Part shown: piece by piece, positions 15,802 through 25,575 of the stretch
Layout: every line of letters begins with the position of its first letter
Numbering within the stretch: the first letter of the stretch is position 1
From: Acidobacteriota bacterium
GTDB taxonomy: Bacteria; Acidobacteriota; Terriglobia; Terriglobales; Acidobacteriaceae
Direction: 5' to 3'
Length of the DNA stretch: 64,000 nt
Assembly (NCBI GenBank): GCA_016196065.1
Contig: JACPYL010000010.1
Location: 1,178,001-1,242,000, forward strand
Made by a program: the position numbers and the translations under genes
Notes under the pieces: model-generated
Seen by the model: only the letters and a program-made list of their open reading frames with translations
What the model was told of the DNA's origin: nothing
Databases searched by the model: none

Positions 15802-16644
15802 TCATTCCGGCCAGATGCTCAGCGCGGTCTTCGACAAAATCTGCTGTTTGGTCTTCTCTGATAGGGGCAGTGCACGGAAATCATCGAGGTTCTTCTTGAT
15901 CTCAGGAACGCCCGGCCCGGGCCAGTCCGTGCCGAACAACGTCTTGCCGGCAATTTCTTCCAGTCGTGGAAAATAATTGAGCAAAGCCTGCGGCGGGATG
16001 CCGCTGATATCGAGATAGACGTTGGGATGGCGGCGCAAAAGGAAAAACGCCGTATCCATCCACAGTGGTCGCCCGCCGTGCGCCAGCAAGATCTTCATCT
16101 TTGGAAAATCTACCGCGACATCGTCGACGTAGATGGGATCCCCATACCGGTTGCGAGCGCCTTCAAAAATTGATGTACCAGTGTGAAACATGACCGGAAT
16201 CCCGTTCGCTTCCGCTGCCCGATAGATGATTTCGAGTTCCTTGACGCCTTTCAAGTAGTCGTTGGAATACAGCAGTTGATGCGGCGGATGAATCTTGATC
16301 ATGCGAATACCGAGCCGAAGAATCTGTTCAACGTCCGCCATGATGTTCGTGCTGGTTTTCGGATTCAGGCCGCCGCAGGAAAGCAGGCGCCGTGGATTCT
16401 CTTTCGTGTAGTCGGCGATGAATTGATTGACTGCAGGCGTGAAGCCGATCACTTCCGGGGCTACGTAGTTGATCAAGACCGCACGATCAATACCCGCCTG
16501 ATCGAGATATTTGAGAAAAGATTTTGCAGAAGCGCAGTATTCGACGATCTGGTCGTAGTTCGGCCGCTTGTTCTTCATGAGTGCAAGCGCAGACGGCTTG
16601 AACAACTCCAGCGGTTGAATGTGGATGTGGCAGTCGGTGATCAC
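15802..16644 (-). CDS. Amidohydrolase family protein (amidohydrolase_2)
   Basis: 280 aa TIM-barrel metal-dependent hydrolase. Metal and catalytic motifs: N-terminal TDCHIHI (HxH), IKIHPPHQLL, MFHTGTS, ILLAHGG and the terminal Asp in LFGTDWPGPGV. The family contains decarboxylases and hydrolases of ring acids; nothing in the context picks one. Starts at 16644 with MITDCHIHI directly at the first strand, no signal peptide, so cytoplasmic. Confidence 0.82.
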   Translation of the reverse strand: MITDCHIHIQPLELFKPSALALMKNKRPNYDQIVEYCASAKSFLKYLDQAGIDRAVLINYVAPEVIGFTPAVNQFIADYTKENPRRLLSCGGLNPKTSTNIMADVEQILRLGIRMIKIHPPHQLLYSNDYLKGVKELEIIYRAAEANGIPVMFHTGTSIFEGARNRYGDPIYVDDVAVDFPKMKILLAHGGRPLWMDTAFFLLRRHPNVYLDISGIPPQALLNYFPRLEEIAGKTLFGTDWPGPGVPEIKKNLDDFRALPLSEKTKQQILSKTALSIWPE

Positions 16645-16723
16645 GGTGTGGGACGCGTTCTCTCCTGACGACAGGATTCGCGCCGCCCATTGTAATCGAT
16701 GGAATAAAGCGAGGGAGAGGTCG

Positions 16724-17449
16724 CTACCGTGGCGCCTCGAAGCGATAGCCTACACCCCGCAGGGTCTTCAAATAGCGCGGGTGGCGGGCGTCTTTCTCGA
16801 TTTTTTCGCGCAAGCGGCGGACGAACACATCAATCGAGCGCGGCGTCACAAAGGAACTTTCCTTCCAAACGGCATCAAGCAATTGATCGCGCGTGAATAC
16901 GCGTCCGCGATGACGCGCCAAGTACTCGAGCAGCCTGAATTCGCGGACCGTGGTGAGCACGGTTCGTCCTTCGACACGGACGGTCATGGAACTGACATCA
17001 ATTTCCAGTTCGCCCATCTGGATGACTTCAGTCGCTGGCGCTTCGGGTTGTCCGCGCAGGATGTTGCGTACGCGCGCGATCAGTTCGCGGGGGCTGAATG
17101 GCTTGGTGATGTAGCCATCACCGCCGACTTCGAAGGCTTGCACGCGATCGGGTTCCTGGGCGCGCGCCGAAAGAAAAATCACTGGTATTCGGGACAGGTG
17201 TTCGTGCTGGCGAATCTGCCGGCAGAGATCGAATCCGTTCATCCCGGGCAACATGATGTCGAGAAGAAAAAGCGCGGGCCGGTTCATCGCCGCCGAAGGA
17301 ACCACGGGCGACCCTGAGAAGAAAGTCGAAACCTCATAGCCGGCGTTTCGGAGGTTGTGTTCGATCAGGCGGGAAACATCCAAGTCGTCTTCCACGACAA
17401 AGATGAGATCGAGGTAGCGAGGATTTTCCGCCGCCTCCGAATGTTCCAA
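16724..17449 (-). CDS. OmpR/PhoB-family response regulator
   Basis: 241 aa with a probable TTG start at 17449; no ATG is available and no clear ribosome binding site is seen. The receiver domain has acidic DD at the N-terminus (VVEDDLDV), the phospho-acceptor Asp in LLDIMLPGMNG and Lys in ITKPFSPREL. The C-terminal winged helix ends in DVFVRRLREKIE and YLKTLRGVGYRF. No histidine kinase is encoded nearby, so it is an orphan here. It controls transcription of unknown targets. Confidence 0.92.
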   Translation of the reverse strand: MEHSEAAENPRYLDLIFVVEDDLDVSRLIEHNLRNAGYEVSTFFSGSPVVPSAAMNRPALFLLDIMLPGMNGFDLCRQIRQHEHLSRIPVIFLSARAQEPDRVQAFEVGGDGYITKPFSPRELIARVRNILRGQPEAPATEVIQMGELEIDVSSMTVRVEGRTVLTTVREFRLLEYLARHRGRVFTRDQLLDAVWKESSFVTPRSIDVFVRRLREKIEKDARHPRYLKTLRGVGYRFEAPR

Positions 17450-17602
17450 GGGGGAAATCAGAGCTGTCGCCTCGTTGTCTGCTGAATTGGAAACTGCTCA
17501 ACAAGCGTAGGCGGAACGTGTTGCGGCAGTATTGCGATTGTGTTACAGCCGGGTTAATTTCGGCCCTTTTGGATTGTTTCCGTAAACGCGAGTACGTGGG
17601 AG

Positions 17603-18691
17603 CTAGGAGCGTCCCGGTTTGCGCGTGGAAGCGGCAGAGGTTGACTGCCGCACGACCAGTTCGGGTTCGACCATAATGCGGCGAGAACCGTTGGTTGAGG
17701 CGGGCGCCGTAATGTTGCGGAGTACCGTCTCCGCCGCCAGGCGCCCCATTCGCCGCAACGGTTGGCGGACGGTGGTCAACCCGGGGTTTTGGAAAGCTGC
17801 GCTCTGAATATCGTCAAAGCCAACCACCGAGACATCCTCGGGGACGCGGAAGCCGTTCTCGCGAAGAGCGCTGACCGCACCAATGGCAGAAATATCGTTG
17901 AATGCGAACAGGGCAGTGAAGGGCGCCCGCGAGGCGAGCAATTTGTGAGTCACGCCGTATCCAAGTTCAGGAGAAGGCAAATCGCCTTCCAGTTGCACGA
18001 CCAGCTCTGGACGAATCTCCAGGTTCAAATTCCGGGCTGCCTTGGTAATGGCGTTCCAGCGAACTTCTGTGTCGGAACTGAAGGACTGTCCCTTGATGAA
18101 AGCGATTCGCCGATGGCCGAGATGATACAGGTGTTCGAGTGCGAGTCCGGCAGCGCGGTCATGGTCAAGGACGATCTGCGTGATCCCCTTAGTCTGGCCG
18201 CGGCCGGAGACCGCGACAACTGGGATCGGAACTTGCTGGCTCCACGGCGTATCGACCGCGATCAGGCCTTCCACGGACCTCCGGTGCAGCAGGAGAGGGT
18301 ATTCTTCGATCAGATCCGGTTTGTGGCGATGACTGGCGACCAGATAGAAGTAGCCTTCCTGCAGTAACTCGTCTTCGATTCCACCCATCACCGCGGATGC
18401 ATAGCCTTCACTTACTTCGGGCACCAGTACGCCGATCATGAAACTGCGCTGCGTGCGCAAGGATCGCGCGACAAAATTCGGTCTGTAGTTGAAAGCGCGC
18501 GCGGCGGCAAAAACCCGGTCTTTGGTTTTCTGAGGGATGGAATCTGCTACGGGGGAGCCGTTAAGGACCAGCGAAATGGTCGCCGATGAGAGTCCCAGGT
18601 GTTCGGCCAGCATGCGCTGACTTATCGGTCCGTTGGTGTTGGCAAGAGACTGCTGTTTGCGTTTTCCAGACGGCACTGGCGAAGTATACAC
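17603..18691 (-). CDS. LacI-family transcriptional regulator
   Basis: 362 aa with a GTG start at 18691; the first about 20 residues are poorly defined and the true start may be a few codons later. The LacI helix-turn-helix ([19 protein letters not shown]) is followed by the hinge region ([19 protein letters not shown]) and a periplasmic-binding-protein-like sugar-binding domain. Expected to bind DNA and respond to a sugar or glycoside. It is divergent from the GH3 gene, which it most likely controls, together with the glycan locus to its right. Confidence 0.9.
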   Translation of the reverse strand: MYTSPVPSGKRKQQSLANTNGPISQRMLAEHLGLSSATISLVLNGSPVADSIPQKTKDRVFAAARAFNYRPNFVARSLRTQRSFMIGVLVPEVSEGYASAVMGGIEDELLQEGYFYLVASHRHKPDLIEEYPLLLHRRSVEGLIAVDTPWSQQVPIPVVAVSGRGQTKGITQIVLDHDRAAGLALEHLYHLGHRRIAFIKGQSFSSDTEVRWNAITKAARNLNLEIRPELVVQLEGDLPSPELGYGVTHKLLASRAPFTALFAFNDISAIGAVSALRENGFRVPEDVSVVGFDDIQSAAFQNPGLTTVRQPLRRMGRLAAETVLRNITAPASTNGSRRIMVEPELVVRQSTSAASTRKPGRS

Positions 18692-18757
18692 TGGCAGCGG
18701 CCAAAACCCCGATTTGCCGGATACGGCGAGATCCTTGAGTTGGTTCGTTTTTGCCTA

Positions 18758-18819
18758 TTGACAAGGCTCGAATTTACCTATTTCATACTAGGGCGAACGA
18801 TTCACTAATTCGGTTTAGT
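18758..18819 (+). promoter_or_regulatory. Candidate GH3 promoter and operator region
   Basis: A perfect -35 hexamer TTGACA (18758-18763) points toward the GH3 gene, but the -10 is not clear (CATACT is 20 nt away). About 40 nt downstream is an imperfect palindrome, ACTAA-N6-TTAGT (18804-18819), a possible operator for the divergent LacI regulator. Nothing else is evident between 18692 and 18927. Confidence 0.35.
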
Positions 18820-18927
18820 AGAGGCTGCAGGATGTTTGGAGATGCCTGGCTCCGATGCGACCTCAAGACTATGCCTTGCGTTCGGCCAAGACCTGTCGGG
18901 ACACTTTAAACTCGGAGTAAGTCAATC

Positions 18928-21243
18928 GTGAAAGTTCCGCGCCTCTTTTCGCTTTGCCTACTGTTAGTTTGTGTTGTATCGGCTGTCAACCCTTCGAACG
19001 CCCAAACCAGCGGCACGGCAACGGCCCGGTACGCCGGCATTTCCGACACCAGCCTTGACTCCAAAGTCGAGACCCTGCTCCGTACCATGACACTGGACGA
19101 GAAGATTGGGCAGCTGGTTCAGTACTCGGCTGGTCAACCCACGGGACCGGGTACCGGACGGACCGACTACGATGACATGATCGCGAAGGGGCAGATCGGG
19201 GCTCTTTTCAACATCACAGGCGCATCCGCGGTGAACAAGTATCAGAAGATCGCGGTGGAGAAATCCCGGCTGCATATTCCGATCATTTTTGGGCTCGACG
19301 TCATCCATGGCTTCCGGACCGAGTTTCCTGTTCCGCTGGCATTAGCGTCGACGTGGGATCCGCCGATCGTGGAGAAGGCTGCTCGTGTGGCCGCTCAGGA
19401 AGCGTCAGCCGGTGGAGTTCGTTGGACATTTTCCCCAATGGTGGATATTGCGCGCGATGCGCGCTGGGGGCGCATGACTGAAGGCGCGGGTGAGGATCCT
19501 TTCCTCGGATCCGCCATGGCCGCTGCCTACGTCAGGGGCTACCAGGGCTCCCGTCTGGATGCCGCCGATAGTATTGCGGCTTGCGCCAAACACTACGTCG
19601 GTTATGGAGCCGCCGAAGGTGGTCGTGACTACAACACCACCGAAATTTCTGAGCACACCCTGCGACAGTTCTATCTTCCCCCCTTTCATTCGGCTGTCCA
19701 GGCGGGGACGGCATCCCTGATGAGCGCGTTCAATTCGCTCAACGGGATTCCGTCCTCGGCAAATCCGTTTACGTTGAAACAGGTGTTGCGCAAAGAATGG
19801 GGTTTCCGCGGGATCGTCGATAGCGACTGGACTTCGGTCGCGGAGTTGATCCCACACGGCATCGCCAATGACGGCGCCACGGCCGCGCGAAAAGCGTTCC
19901 TCGGCGGCGTGGACATCGACATGGCGAGCAGCCTGTACCACGATCATCTTGCCCACCTGGTGCAGAGCGGACAAGTCCCCGAAGCGGAGATTGACGAGTC
20001 GGTCCGACACGTCTTGCGCGTGAAGTTTGCGCTTGGCCTGTTTGAAAATCCCTACACGGATGAGAGCAAAGAAGCGGCTGCGATGCTTCGTCCTGAATCG
20101 ATTCAGCTCGCCCGCGAGGTTGCGGAGCGTTCGTTTGTGCTGCTGAAAAACTCGGCAGGGCCGGGTGGTTCGCCGTTGCTCCCACTGTCAAAGAGTGCCG
20201 GCAAGGTCGCGCTGATCGGGCCGCTGGCAAACGACTCCGCGAGCATGCTCGGATCCTGGGGAGGAATGAGCCGTGGCGAAGATGTGACGTCGCTACAGGC
20301 GGGTCTGATTGCCCACCTTGGGAAAGACAATCTCCTGCAGGCGAAGGGAACGGGCATCAGCGAAGGTTCGGATCGTGAGATTGAGCAAGCCGTTGAGACA
20401 GCCCGCAAAGCTAGCCTCGTGATTCTCACGCTTGGCGAAAATGCCGGCGAAATGACCGGCGAAGCTGCCTCACGCTCGAAACTGGGGCTCCCCGGACGGC
20501 AGCAGGAGTTACTGGAGAAAGTTGTTGCTACCGGCAAACCAGTAGTTTTGATCATCTTCAGCGGTCGCCCGCTCACACTACCGTGGGCATTCGAGCACGT
20601 TCCGGCGGTGGTGGCAGCATGGTTCCCAGGTATCCAGGCCGGCCCGGCCCTGGTGCGTACATTGTTTGGAGAATCGAATCCCAGCGGGCGGCTGGTCGTG
20701 AGCTGGCCACGAAGTGTCGGACAGGAACCTCTCTACTACAACGCTCTCAGTACTGGAAGACCGGCGAACCTGAAAGATAGTGACCCGAAATACACTTCCC
20801 GATATCTGGATGAGCAGAACTCGCCGCAGTTTCCCTTTGGATATGGCTTGTCCTACACGACGTTTCAGTATGGAGCAACCGAGATCAGCAGCAAGCAGTT
20901 GAAGGCTTCTGATCTCAATGCCGGCCTGCAAAATGCTGGTACAGCTTTGACTGTCACAGCTCCGGTGAAGAACTCGGGTGCGCGTGCGGGTGAAGAGGTT
21001 GTCCAGCTTTATGTCCGGCTCCAGGGGACGAGTGTGGCGCAGCCGATACGCGCTCTGAAGGGCTTCCAGCGAGTCACGCTCGCGCCCGGCGAATCGAAGA
21101 ATGTCACTTTCCAGGTTCCCGCCGATGCCTTCGCAATGTGGAACGACCAGAACCAGTTTGCTGCTGAGACGGCTCACTTGACCGTTTGGGTGAGTCCGGA
21201 CTCGGCGCAGGGAACACCCGCCGAACTCGAAATTGTGCCGTAG
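18928..21243 (+). CDS. bglX: GH3 beta-glucosidase, BglX-like, exported
   Basis: 771 aa with a GTG start at 18928 and GGAG upstream. A signal peptide (FSLCLLLVCVVSAVNPSNA) is followed by the GH3 N-terminal TIM barrel with FSPMVDIARDARWGRMTEG and the nucleophile Asp in GIVDSDWTSV, the GH3 C-terminal sandwich domain (AGEMTGEAASRSKLGLPG), and a fibronectin-like C-terminal domain (NSGARAGEEVVQLYV). It releases glucose from the non-reducing ends of beta-glucans or beta-glucosides in the periplasm. It is 11 nt upstream of a glycoamylase-like gene, so they form an operon. Confidence 0.93.
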   Translation: MKVPRLFSLCLLLVCVVSAVNPSNAQTSGTATARYAGISDTSLDSKVETLLRTMTLDEKIGQLVQYSAGQPTGPGTGRTDYDDMIAKGQIGALFNITGASAVNKYQKIAVEKSRLHIPIIFGLDVIHGFRTEFPVPLALASTWDPPIVEKAARVAAQEASAGGVRWTFSPMVDIARDARWGRMTEGAGEDPFLGSAMAAAYVRGYQGSRLDAADSIAACAKHYVGYGAAEGGRDYNTTEISEHTLRQFYLPPFHSAVQAGTASLMSAFNSLNGIPSSANPFTLKQVLRKEWGFRGIVDSDWTSVAELIPHGIANDGATAARKAFLGGVDIDMASSLYHDHLAHLVQSGQVPEAEIDESVRHVLRVKFALGLFENPYTDESKEAAAMLRPESIQLAREVAERSFVLLKNSAGPGGSPLLPLSKSAGKVALIGPLANDSASMLGSWGGMSRGEDVTSLQAGLIAHLGKDNLLQAKGTGISEGSDREIEQAVETARKASLVILTLGENAGEMTGEAASRSKLGLPGRQQELLEKVVATGKPVVLIIFSGRPLTLPWAFEHVPAVVAAWFPGIQAGPALVRTLFGESNPSGRLVVSWPRSVGQEPLYYNALSTGRPANLKDSDPKYTSRYLDEQNSPQFPFGYGLSYTTFQYGATEISSKQLKASDLNAGLQNAGTALTVTAPVKNSGARAGEEVVQLYVRLQGTSVAQPIRALKGFQRVTLAPGESKNVTFQVPADAFAMWNDQNQFAAETAHLTVWVSPDSAQGTPAELEIVP

Positions 21244-21254
21244 TCAGGTGACCC

Positions 21255-24200
21255 ATGAACGAAGGAAAGCGGATCACCCGAAGAGACTTGCTCCGCGCCG
21301 GGGGTATGGCAGGGGCGGCAGTCTGGTTGGGGACGCAAGCAGCCAGACTCAGCTTCGGAAGCGCAGCAACGTCCAGCAACACAAGCGACGACCGATTTCT
21401 CGATGAGATCGAGCGAGCCAGTTTCGAATTCTTCTGGAACGAAGCCAGCCCATCCACCGGGCAGGTAAAGGACCGATCCTTACTCAACGGCAAGGACTCG
21501 CGTCTGATGGCGAGCATCGCCGCCACTGGCTTCGGACTCACCGCTTTGTGTATTGCCGATCATCGTGGCTATCGCAAGCATGACGAGATCGTGGAGCGGG
21601 TCCGCAAGACGCTCCGCTTTCTCTGGGCCACAATGCCGCACGAGCACGGTTTCTTCTATCACTTCACTGACATGAACAGCGGCAAGCGGTGGGATCAATG
21701 CGAACTCTCGTCCATTGATTCGTCACTGCTCCTGTGCGGCATCCTGACAGCGCGCCAACATTTTCAGGATTCGGAAATCCAAAGCCTCGCCACGAAGATT
21801 TACGAACGCGTCGATTGGCCGTGGATGCTGAATGGCGGACAAGCCTTTTCCATGGGCTGGCATCCGGAATCCGGTTTCCTCTCCTCCCGCTGGGAGCACT
21901 ATTGCGAGCTGATGATGATTTACCTACTGGCCATCGGCTCGCCGACGCATCCCGTATCGCCGGAGACATGGAAGGCTTGGACGCGCCCGACCATTAAATA
22001 TCAGGGCATTGAATATATCTCCGGGAAAGACCCGATCTTTACCCACCAGTATTCCCAGGCATGGTTCGACTTTCGCGGCAAGCAGGATGCCTACGCCGAC
22101 TTCTTCGAGAATTCGGTCAAAGCCACGAAGGCGCACAAGCTATTTTGTCTCTCGCTCCACAATCGGTTCAACGACTACGCAGACGATCTATGGGGCATCA
22201 GCGCATCCGACAGTGCAGAGGGTTACACGGGATGGGGTGGACCGCCTGAACTCGGTCGAATCGACGGCAGCATCGTGCCGTGCGCGGCGGGAGGCTCGCT
22301 GCCTTTTCTCTACGAGGATTGCATGAAGGTGCTGCGCAATATCCGCGGCCGCTATGGAAGCAAGGGGGCCTGGGGACGATACGGTTTTGTCGACGCTTTC
22401 AATCCGCTCACCAATTGGTACAACCCGGACGTGATCGGCATCGACGTGGGAATTACAATGGTGATGGCGGAAAATAAGCGCACCGGCTTCGTTTGGAAAA
22501 CCTTCATGCAAAACAAAGAAGCGCAGCGCGCGATGGAGAAGGTTGGATTCAAGGCGGCGGTGGCGCACGCCTTGACATCCAGCCGGCATCGCATGATTCG
22601 GACTTTGTTTCTTCTGTTACTCGCCACGTTGTCTCGCGGTCAGGCGCCTTCTTCGGACACGCCGATGGTTCCGGCGATCTCCGCGGCAATTCGGTTTGAG
22701 GAGATTGCCGCCAAAGCAGGTGTCCAGTTCATCACACGGAATTCTCCCAGCGCCAACAAGAATCAGATCGAAACCATGGTCGCAGGCGTAGCGCTGGTCG
22801 ACTACGACGGTGACGGTTACCTCGACATCTATCTTGTGAACGGCGCAGCGATTCCATCGCTGAAAAAAGAAACGCCGGCATACTGGAATCGCCTTTTCCG
22901 CAACAACCATGATGGAACGTTCACCGACGTTACGGCAAAAGCCGGCGTCGCTGGAGCCGGTTACGGCATGGGAGTCGCGGTCGGCGACTACGACAATGAC
23001 GGGCGTCCGGATCTATTTCTAGCCAACGTCACCGCCAACCAACTCTTCCATAACAACGGCGATGGCACGTTCACCGATGTGACCGAAAAGGCAGGCCTGG
23101 CGGGCGCTCAGGCGGATGGCAAGAAGATGTGGTCCACGGCCGCCGGGTGGTTCGACTACAACAACGATGGGCGCCTGGATTTGTTTGTCGTGAATTACTG
23201 TAAGTGGGACGTCGACAAGGATCCTTATTGTCCGCTCAAGAGCGGCGTGCGCACGTACTGCCATCCCAAGCTCTACACTTCACTGCACAACAATCTCTTC
23301 CGCAATAACGGCGACGGTACCTTCACGGACGTCTCTCAGGAAACGGGAATTGCCACCCACGCCGGCAAAGGGATGAGTGTTTCCTTTGCGGACTATGACG
23401 GCGATGGATTTCTGGATGCCTTCGTCGCCAATGACACCACCCCCGCTTTTCTGTTTCACAATCTAGGCGGCAAGAAATTTGAAGAGGTCGGAGTGGCAGC
23501 CGGTGTCGCGTACGCGCCGGACGGTTCGACGCTGTCAGGGATGGGATCTGATTTTCGCGACGTCAACAACGATGGCGCGCCCGACATCTGGTACACGGCG
23601 GTGGAACACCAAAGCTTTCCACTCTTGATCAACAGCAAGAGCGGAGACTTTGACGACCGAACAGTAGCCAGCGGACTGCAATCAACTTCGGAGATGTCCG
23701 GTTGGGGCAACGGGATCTACGATTTCGATAATGACGGCTGGAAAGACCTGTTTGTCGCGCGTTCCAACGTCCTCGACAATATCAACGAACTGATCCCGAC
23801 CCGGCGCTACGGCGAACCGAATTCGCTCTTCCGGAATTTAGGAACTGGAAAGTTCGAAGAAGTCAGCGCTGCTGCCGGGCCAGACCTGAAGATGGAAGCG
23901 CCGAACCGTGGAGTTGCATTTGGCGACTTCGACAACGATGGACGCCTCGACATGGTCGTCACCCTGCTCGGTGGCCAAGTCAAAGTACTGCACAACGTCT
24001 CGGAGACCAGTAATCATTGGATTTCGTTGCGATTGATCGGGACAAAGAGCAACCGAATGGGGCTGGGCGCGCAGATCCACATCACGACAGAAGACGGCAA
24101 ATCGCAATGGAATGAGGCGACGACATCGGTGGGGTACGCGTCATCCAGCGACAGCCGTGTGCACTTTGGCTTGGGCGCAAATCGATCCGTCAAAGAATTG

Positions 24201-24287
24201 GAAATACGTTGGCCGAGCGGGATCAGGCAAACACTACAGAATGTTGCCGCGGATCAGGTGCTGACCGTGGAAGAACCGCGCAAGTAG
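21255..24287 (+). CDS. Fusion: glycoamylase-like (GH144-type) protein plus FG-GAP/ASPIC-UnbV protein
   Basis: 1010 aa in one frame. Residues 1-446: a Tat-like signal (RRDLLRAGG) and a glycoamylase-like domain (PF10091 type) with MGWHPESGFLSSRWEHYCEL, YLLAIGSPTHPV and CAAGGSLPFLYEDC. From Met447 (22593-22595) a second complete protein begins, with its own signal peptide (MIRTLFLLLLATLSRGQA), at least eight FG-GAP/VCBS motifs of the type DYDGDGYLDIYL, and a C-terminal ASPIC/UnbV domain (GLGANRSVKELEIRWPSG). A TGA in another frame lies at 22573-22575, as expected if the two were once separate genes. Operonic with GH3. Confidence 0.82.
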   Translation: MNEGKRITRRDLLRAGGMAGAAVWLGTQAARLSFGSAATSSNTSDDRFLDEIERASFEFFWNEASPSTGQVKDRSLLNGKDSRLMASIAATGFGLTALCIADHRGYRKHDEIVERVRKTLRFLWATMPHEHGFFYHFTDMNSGKRWDQCELSSIDSSLLLCGILTARQHFQDSEIQSLATKIYERVDWPWMLNGGQAFSMGWHPESGFLSSRWEHYCELMMIYLLAIGSPTHPVSPETWKAWTRPTIKYQGIEYISGKDPIFTHQYSQAWFDFRGKQDAYADFFENSVKATKAHKLFCLSLHNRFNDYADDLWGISASDSAEGYTGWGGPPELGRIDGSIVPCAAGGSLPFLYEDCMKVLRNIRGRYGSKGAWGRYGFVDAFNPLTNWYNPDVIGIDVGITMVMAENKRTGFVWKTFMQNKEAQRAMEKVGFKAAVAHALTSSRHRMIRTLFLLLLATLSRGQAPSSDTPMVPAISAAIRFEEIAAKAGVQFITRNSPSANKNQIETMVAGVALVDYDGDGYLDIYLVNGAAIPSLKKETPAYWNRLFRNNHDGTFTDVTAKAGVAGAGYGMGVAVGDYDNDGRPDLFLANVTANQLFHNNGDGTFTDVTEKAGLAGAQADGKKMWSTAAGWFDYNNDGRLDLFVVNYCKWDVDKDPYCPLKSGVRTYCHPKLYTSLHNNLFRNNGDGTFTDVSQETGIATHAGKGMSVSFADYDGDGFLDAFVANDTTPAFLFHNLGGKKFEEVGVAAGVAYAPDGSTLSGMGSDFRDVNNDGAPDIWYTAVEHQSFPLLINSKSGDFDDRTVASGLQSTSEMSGWGNGIYDFDNDGWKDLFVARSNVLDNINELIPTRRYGEPNSLFRNLGTGKFEEVSAAAGPDLKMEAPNRGVAFGDFDNDGRLDMVVTLLGGQVKVLHNVSETSNHWISLRLIGTKSNRMGLGAQIHITTEDGKSQWNEATTSVGYASSSDSRVHFGLGANRSVKELEIRWPSGIRQTLQNVAADQVLTVEEPRK

Positions 24288-24290
24288 TTT

Positions 24291-25475
24291 TCAATGTCGC
24301 GGGGAAGTACCGAGTGGAATTCCCATCAAGTCTCCTGCCTGTGGGCCGGACTTCTTCGAATCTTCCGCTTCCTTGTTCAGTCGATCGAAAGTGACGCGAG
24401 CTTGTGCGGCGGCTTGTTTACGTCCAGTACGGGAATACGCTGAACCGAGCGCAGCGTAGATTCGGGGATCGCGAGCAAATGTCTTCTGGGCAATCTCCAA
24501 TTCTGGGATGGCGCGTGCCGACTGATCGGCATCGAGCAGCAACAATCCGAGGAGATAGTGAGCAAATCCCAGGCCCGGAGAGAGTTTGACGGCTTCTTCC
24601 GCGTAGGGAATCGCTGCTGCGGAATCTTCCTTGTACAAGCAGGCCGCAATCCGCAAACGTGAGAGGACGTGATCGGGATGGTTCGCGATTTCCTGTTTGA
24701 ACTGTTCCACTCCGTTTACCACATCGCGAATTTCCATGAGAAATAATCCAAAAGCGTAATGAATGTTGGGATAGGTCGGATTGTCTTTTACGACCTCCTC
24801 GAACGCAGGGCGCGCTTCGTCGTATTTTTTTTGGCCGGCCAGGCACTCCGCACGGCCGACGCGCAACACGACGTTCGCATCGGTGGAGCCTTGCGCAGGC
24901 GCAGCCTTGCCAGTCATACGCAACAGCGTCATCCCCAAAGCATTGGCGACCTCATCTCCATTGCCGCCACGCAAGCACAACTCTTCCAGTGTCTCCTGCG
25001 CAGCCTGGAAGCTACCTTTTCGTTGCAGCAGGACGCCTTCGTGATAGAGCAACACGCGCCCAAGTGCCTCGTCCTTGTGAATGCCGATGTGTTTTCCCTT
25101 CTCGATGTGTTGAAGGGAAAGTTCTTCCCGCCCCAATTCGAATTCGCACAGTCCGAGCATTGCGTAGGCATTTCCGTTATCCGGAACCAGCACGGTGACT
25201 TTCTGCAAGGCGCGGGCCGCATCTGCGTAGGCGTTGCGGTCGTACTGGATGGTTCCCAGCGACCACCATCCTTCGGCCCAGGAAGGCCGGAGTGCGAGAG
25301 CCTTCCGATAAAGGACTACCGCTTCGTCCAGTCGATCGGCATCGCGCGCGGCGTCAGCCTTGGCCGCTAGCGAGGCAAAGCTGATTCGAGAGGAAGGTTT
25401 GGTTTGTGCAGGCGCAGCAGGACAAATTGTGAAGGCAAGGATGAAGAGAAAGAGTGACGTTCGAGCCTTTTGCAC
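24291..25475 (-). CDS. Exported TPR-repeat protein
   Basis: 394 aa from the GTG at 25475, which opens a good signal peptide (TSLFLFILAFTICPAAPAQ); a longer frame to 25670 would overlap the receptor gene and the terminator and is rejected. About eight tetratricopeptide repeats follow (for example AVVLYRKALALRPSWAEGWWSLG and AIPYAEEAVKLSPGLGFAHYLLG). It likely mediates protein-protein contacts in the periplasm. It ends 3 nt from the end of the convergent fusion gene, and lies downstream of the receptor gene beyond its terminator. Confidence 0.82.
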   Translation of the reverse strand: MQKARTSLFLFILAFTICPAAPAQTKPSSRISFASLAAKADAARDADRLDEAVVLYRKALALRPSWAEGWWSLGTIQYDRNAYADAARALQKVTVLVPDNGNAYAMLGLCEFELGREELSLQHIEKGKHIGIHKDEALGRVLLYHEGVLLQRKGSFQAAQETLEELCLRGGNGDEVANALGMTLLRMTGKAAPAQGSTDANVVLRVGRAECLAGQKKYDEARPAFEEVVKDNPTYPNIHYAFGLFLMEIRDVVNGVEQFKQEIANHPDHVLSRLRIAACLYKEDSAAAIPYAEEAVKLSPGLGFAHYLLGLLLLDADQSARAIPELEIAQKTFARDPRIYAALGSAYSRTGRKQAAAQARVTFDRLNKEAEDSKKSGPQAGDLMGIPLGTSPRH

Positions 25476-25527
25476 GAATCTCAGTCTAGAGCAAAATGGA
25501 AGCGAATTGGATTCCTTTGCAGGCACA

Positions 25528-25560
25528 ATAAAAAAAGGCGCGCTCCTTGCGGAGCGCGCC
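25528..25560 (-). terminator. Rho-independent terminator of the TonB-dependent receptor gene
   Basis: GGCGCGCTCC-TTGC-GGAGCGCGCC (25537-25560) is a perfect 10-bp stem with a tetraloop; read on the minus strand it is followed by seven T residues. It lies 16 nt past the stop codon of the receptor gene. Confidence 0.9.
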
Positions 25561-25575
25561 TGAGTGGCGTGTTGA

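Noticed and set aside
16619-17317. 232-codon plus-strand frame
   Set aside because: Mirror of the amidohydrolase end and the response regulator, which is unmistakable on the other strand.
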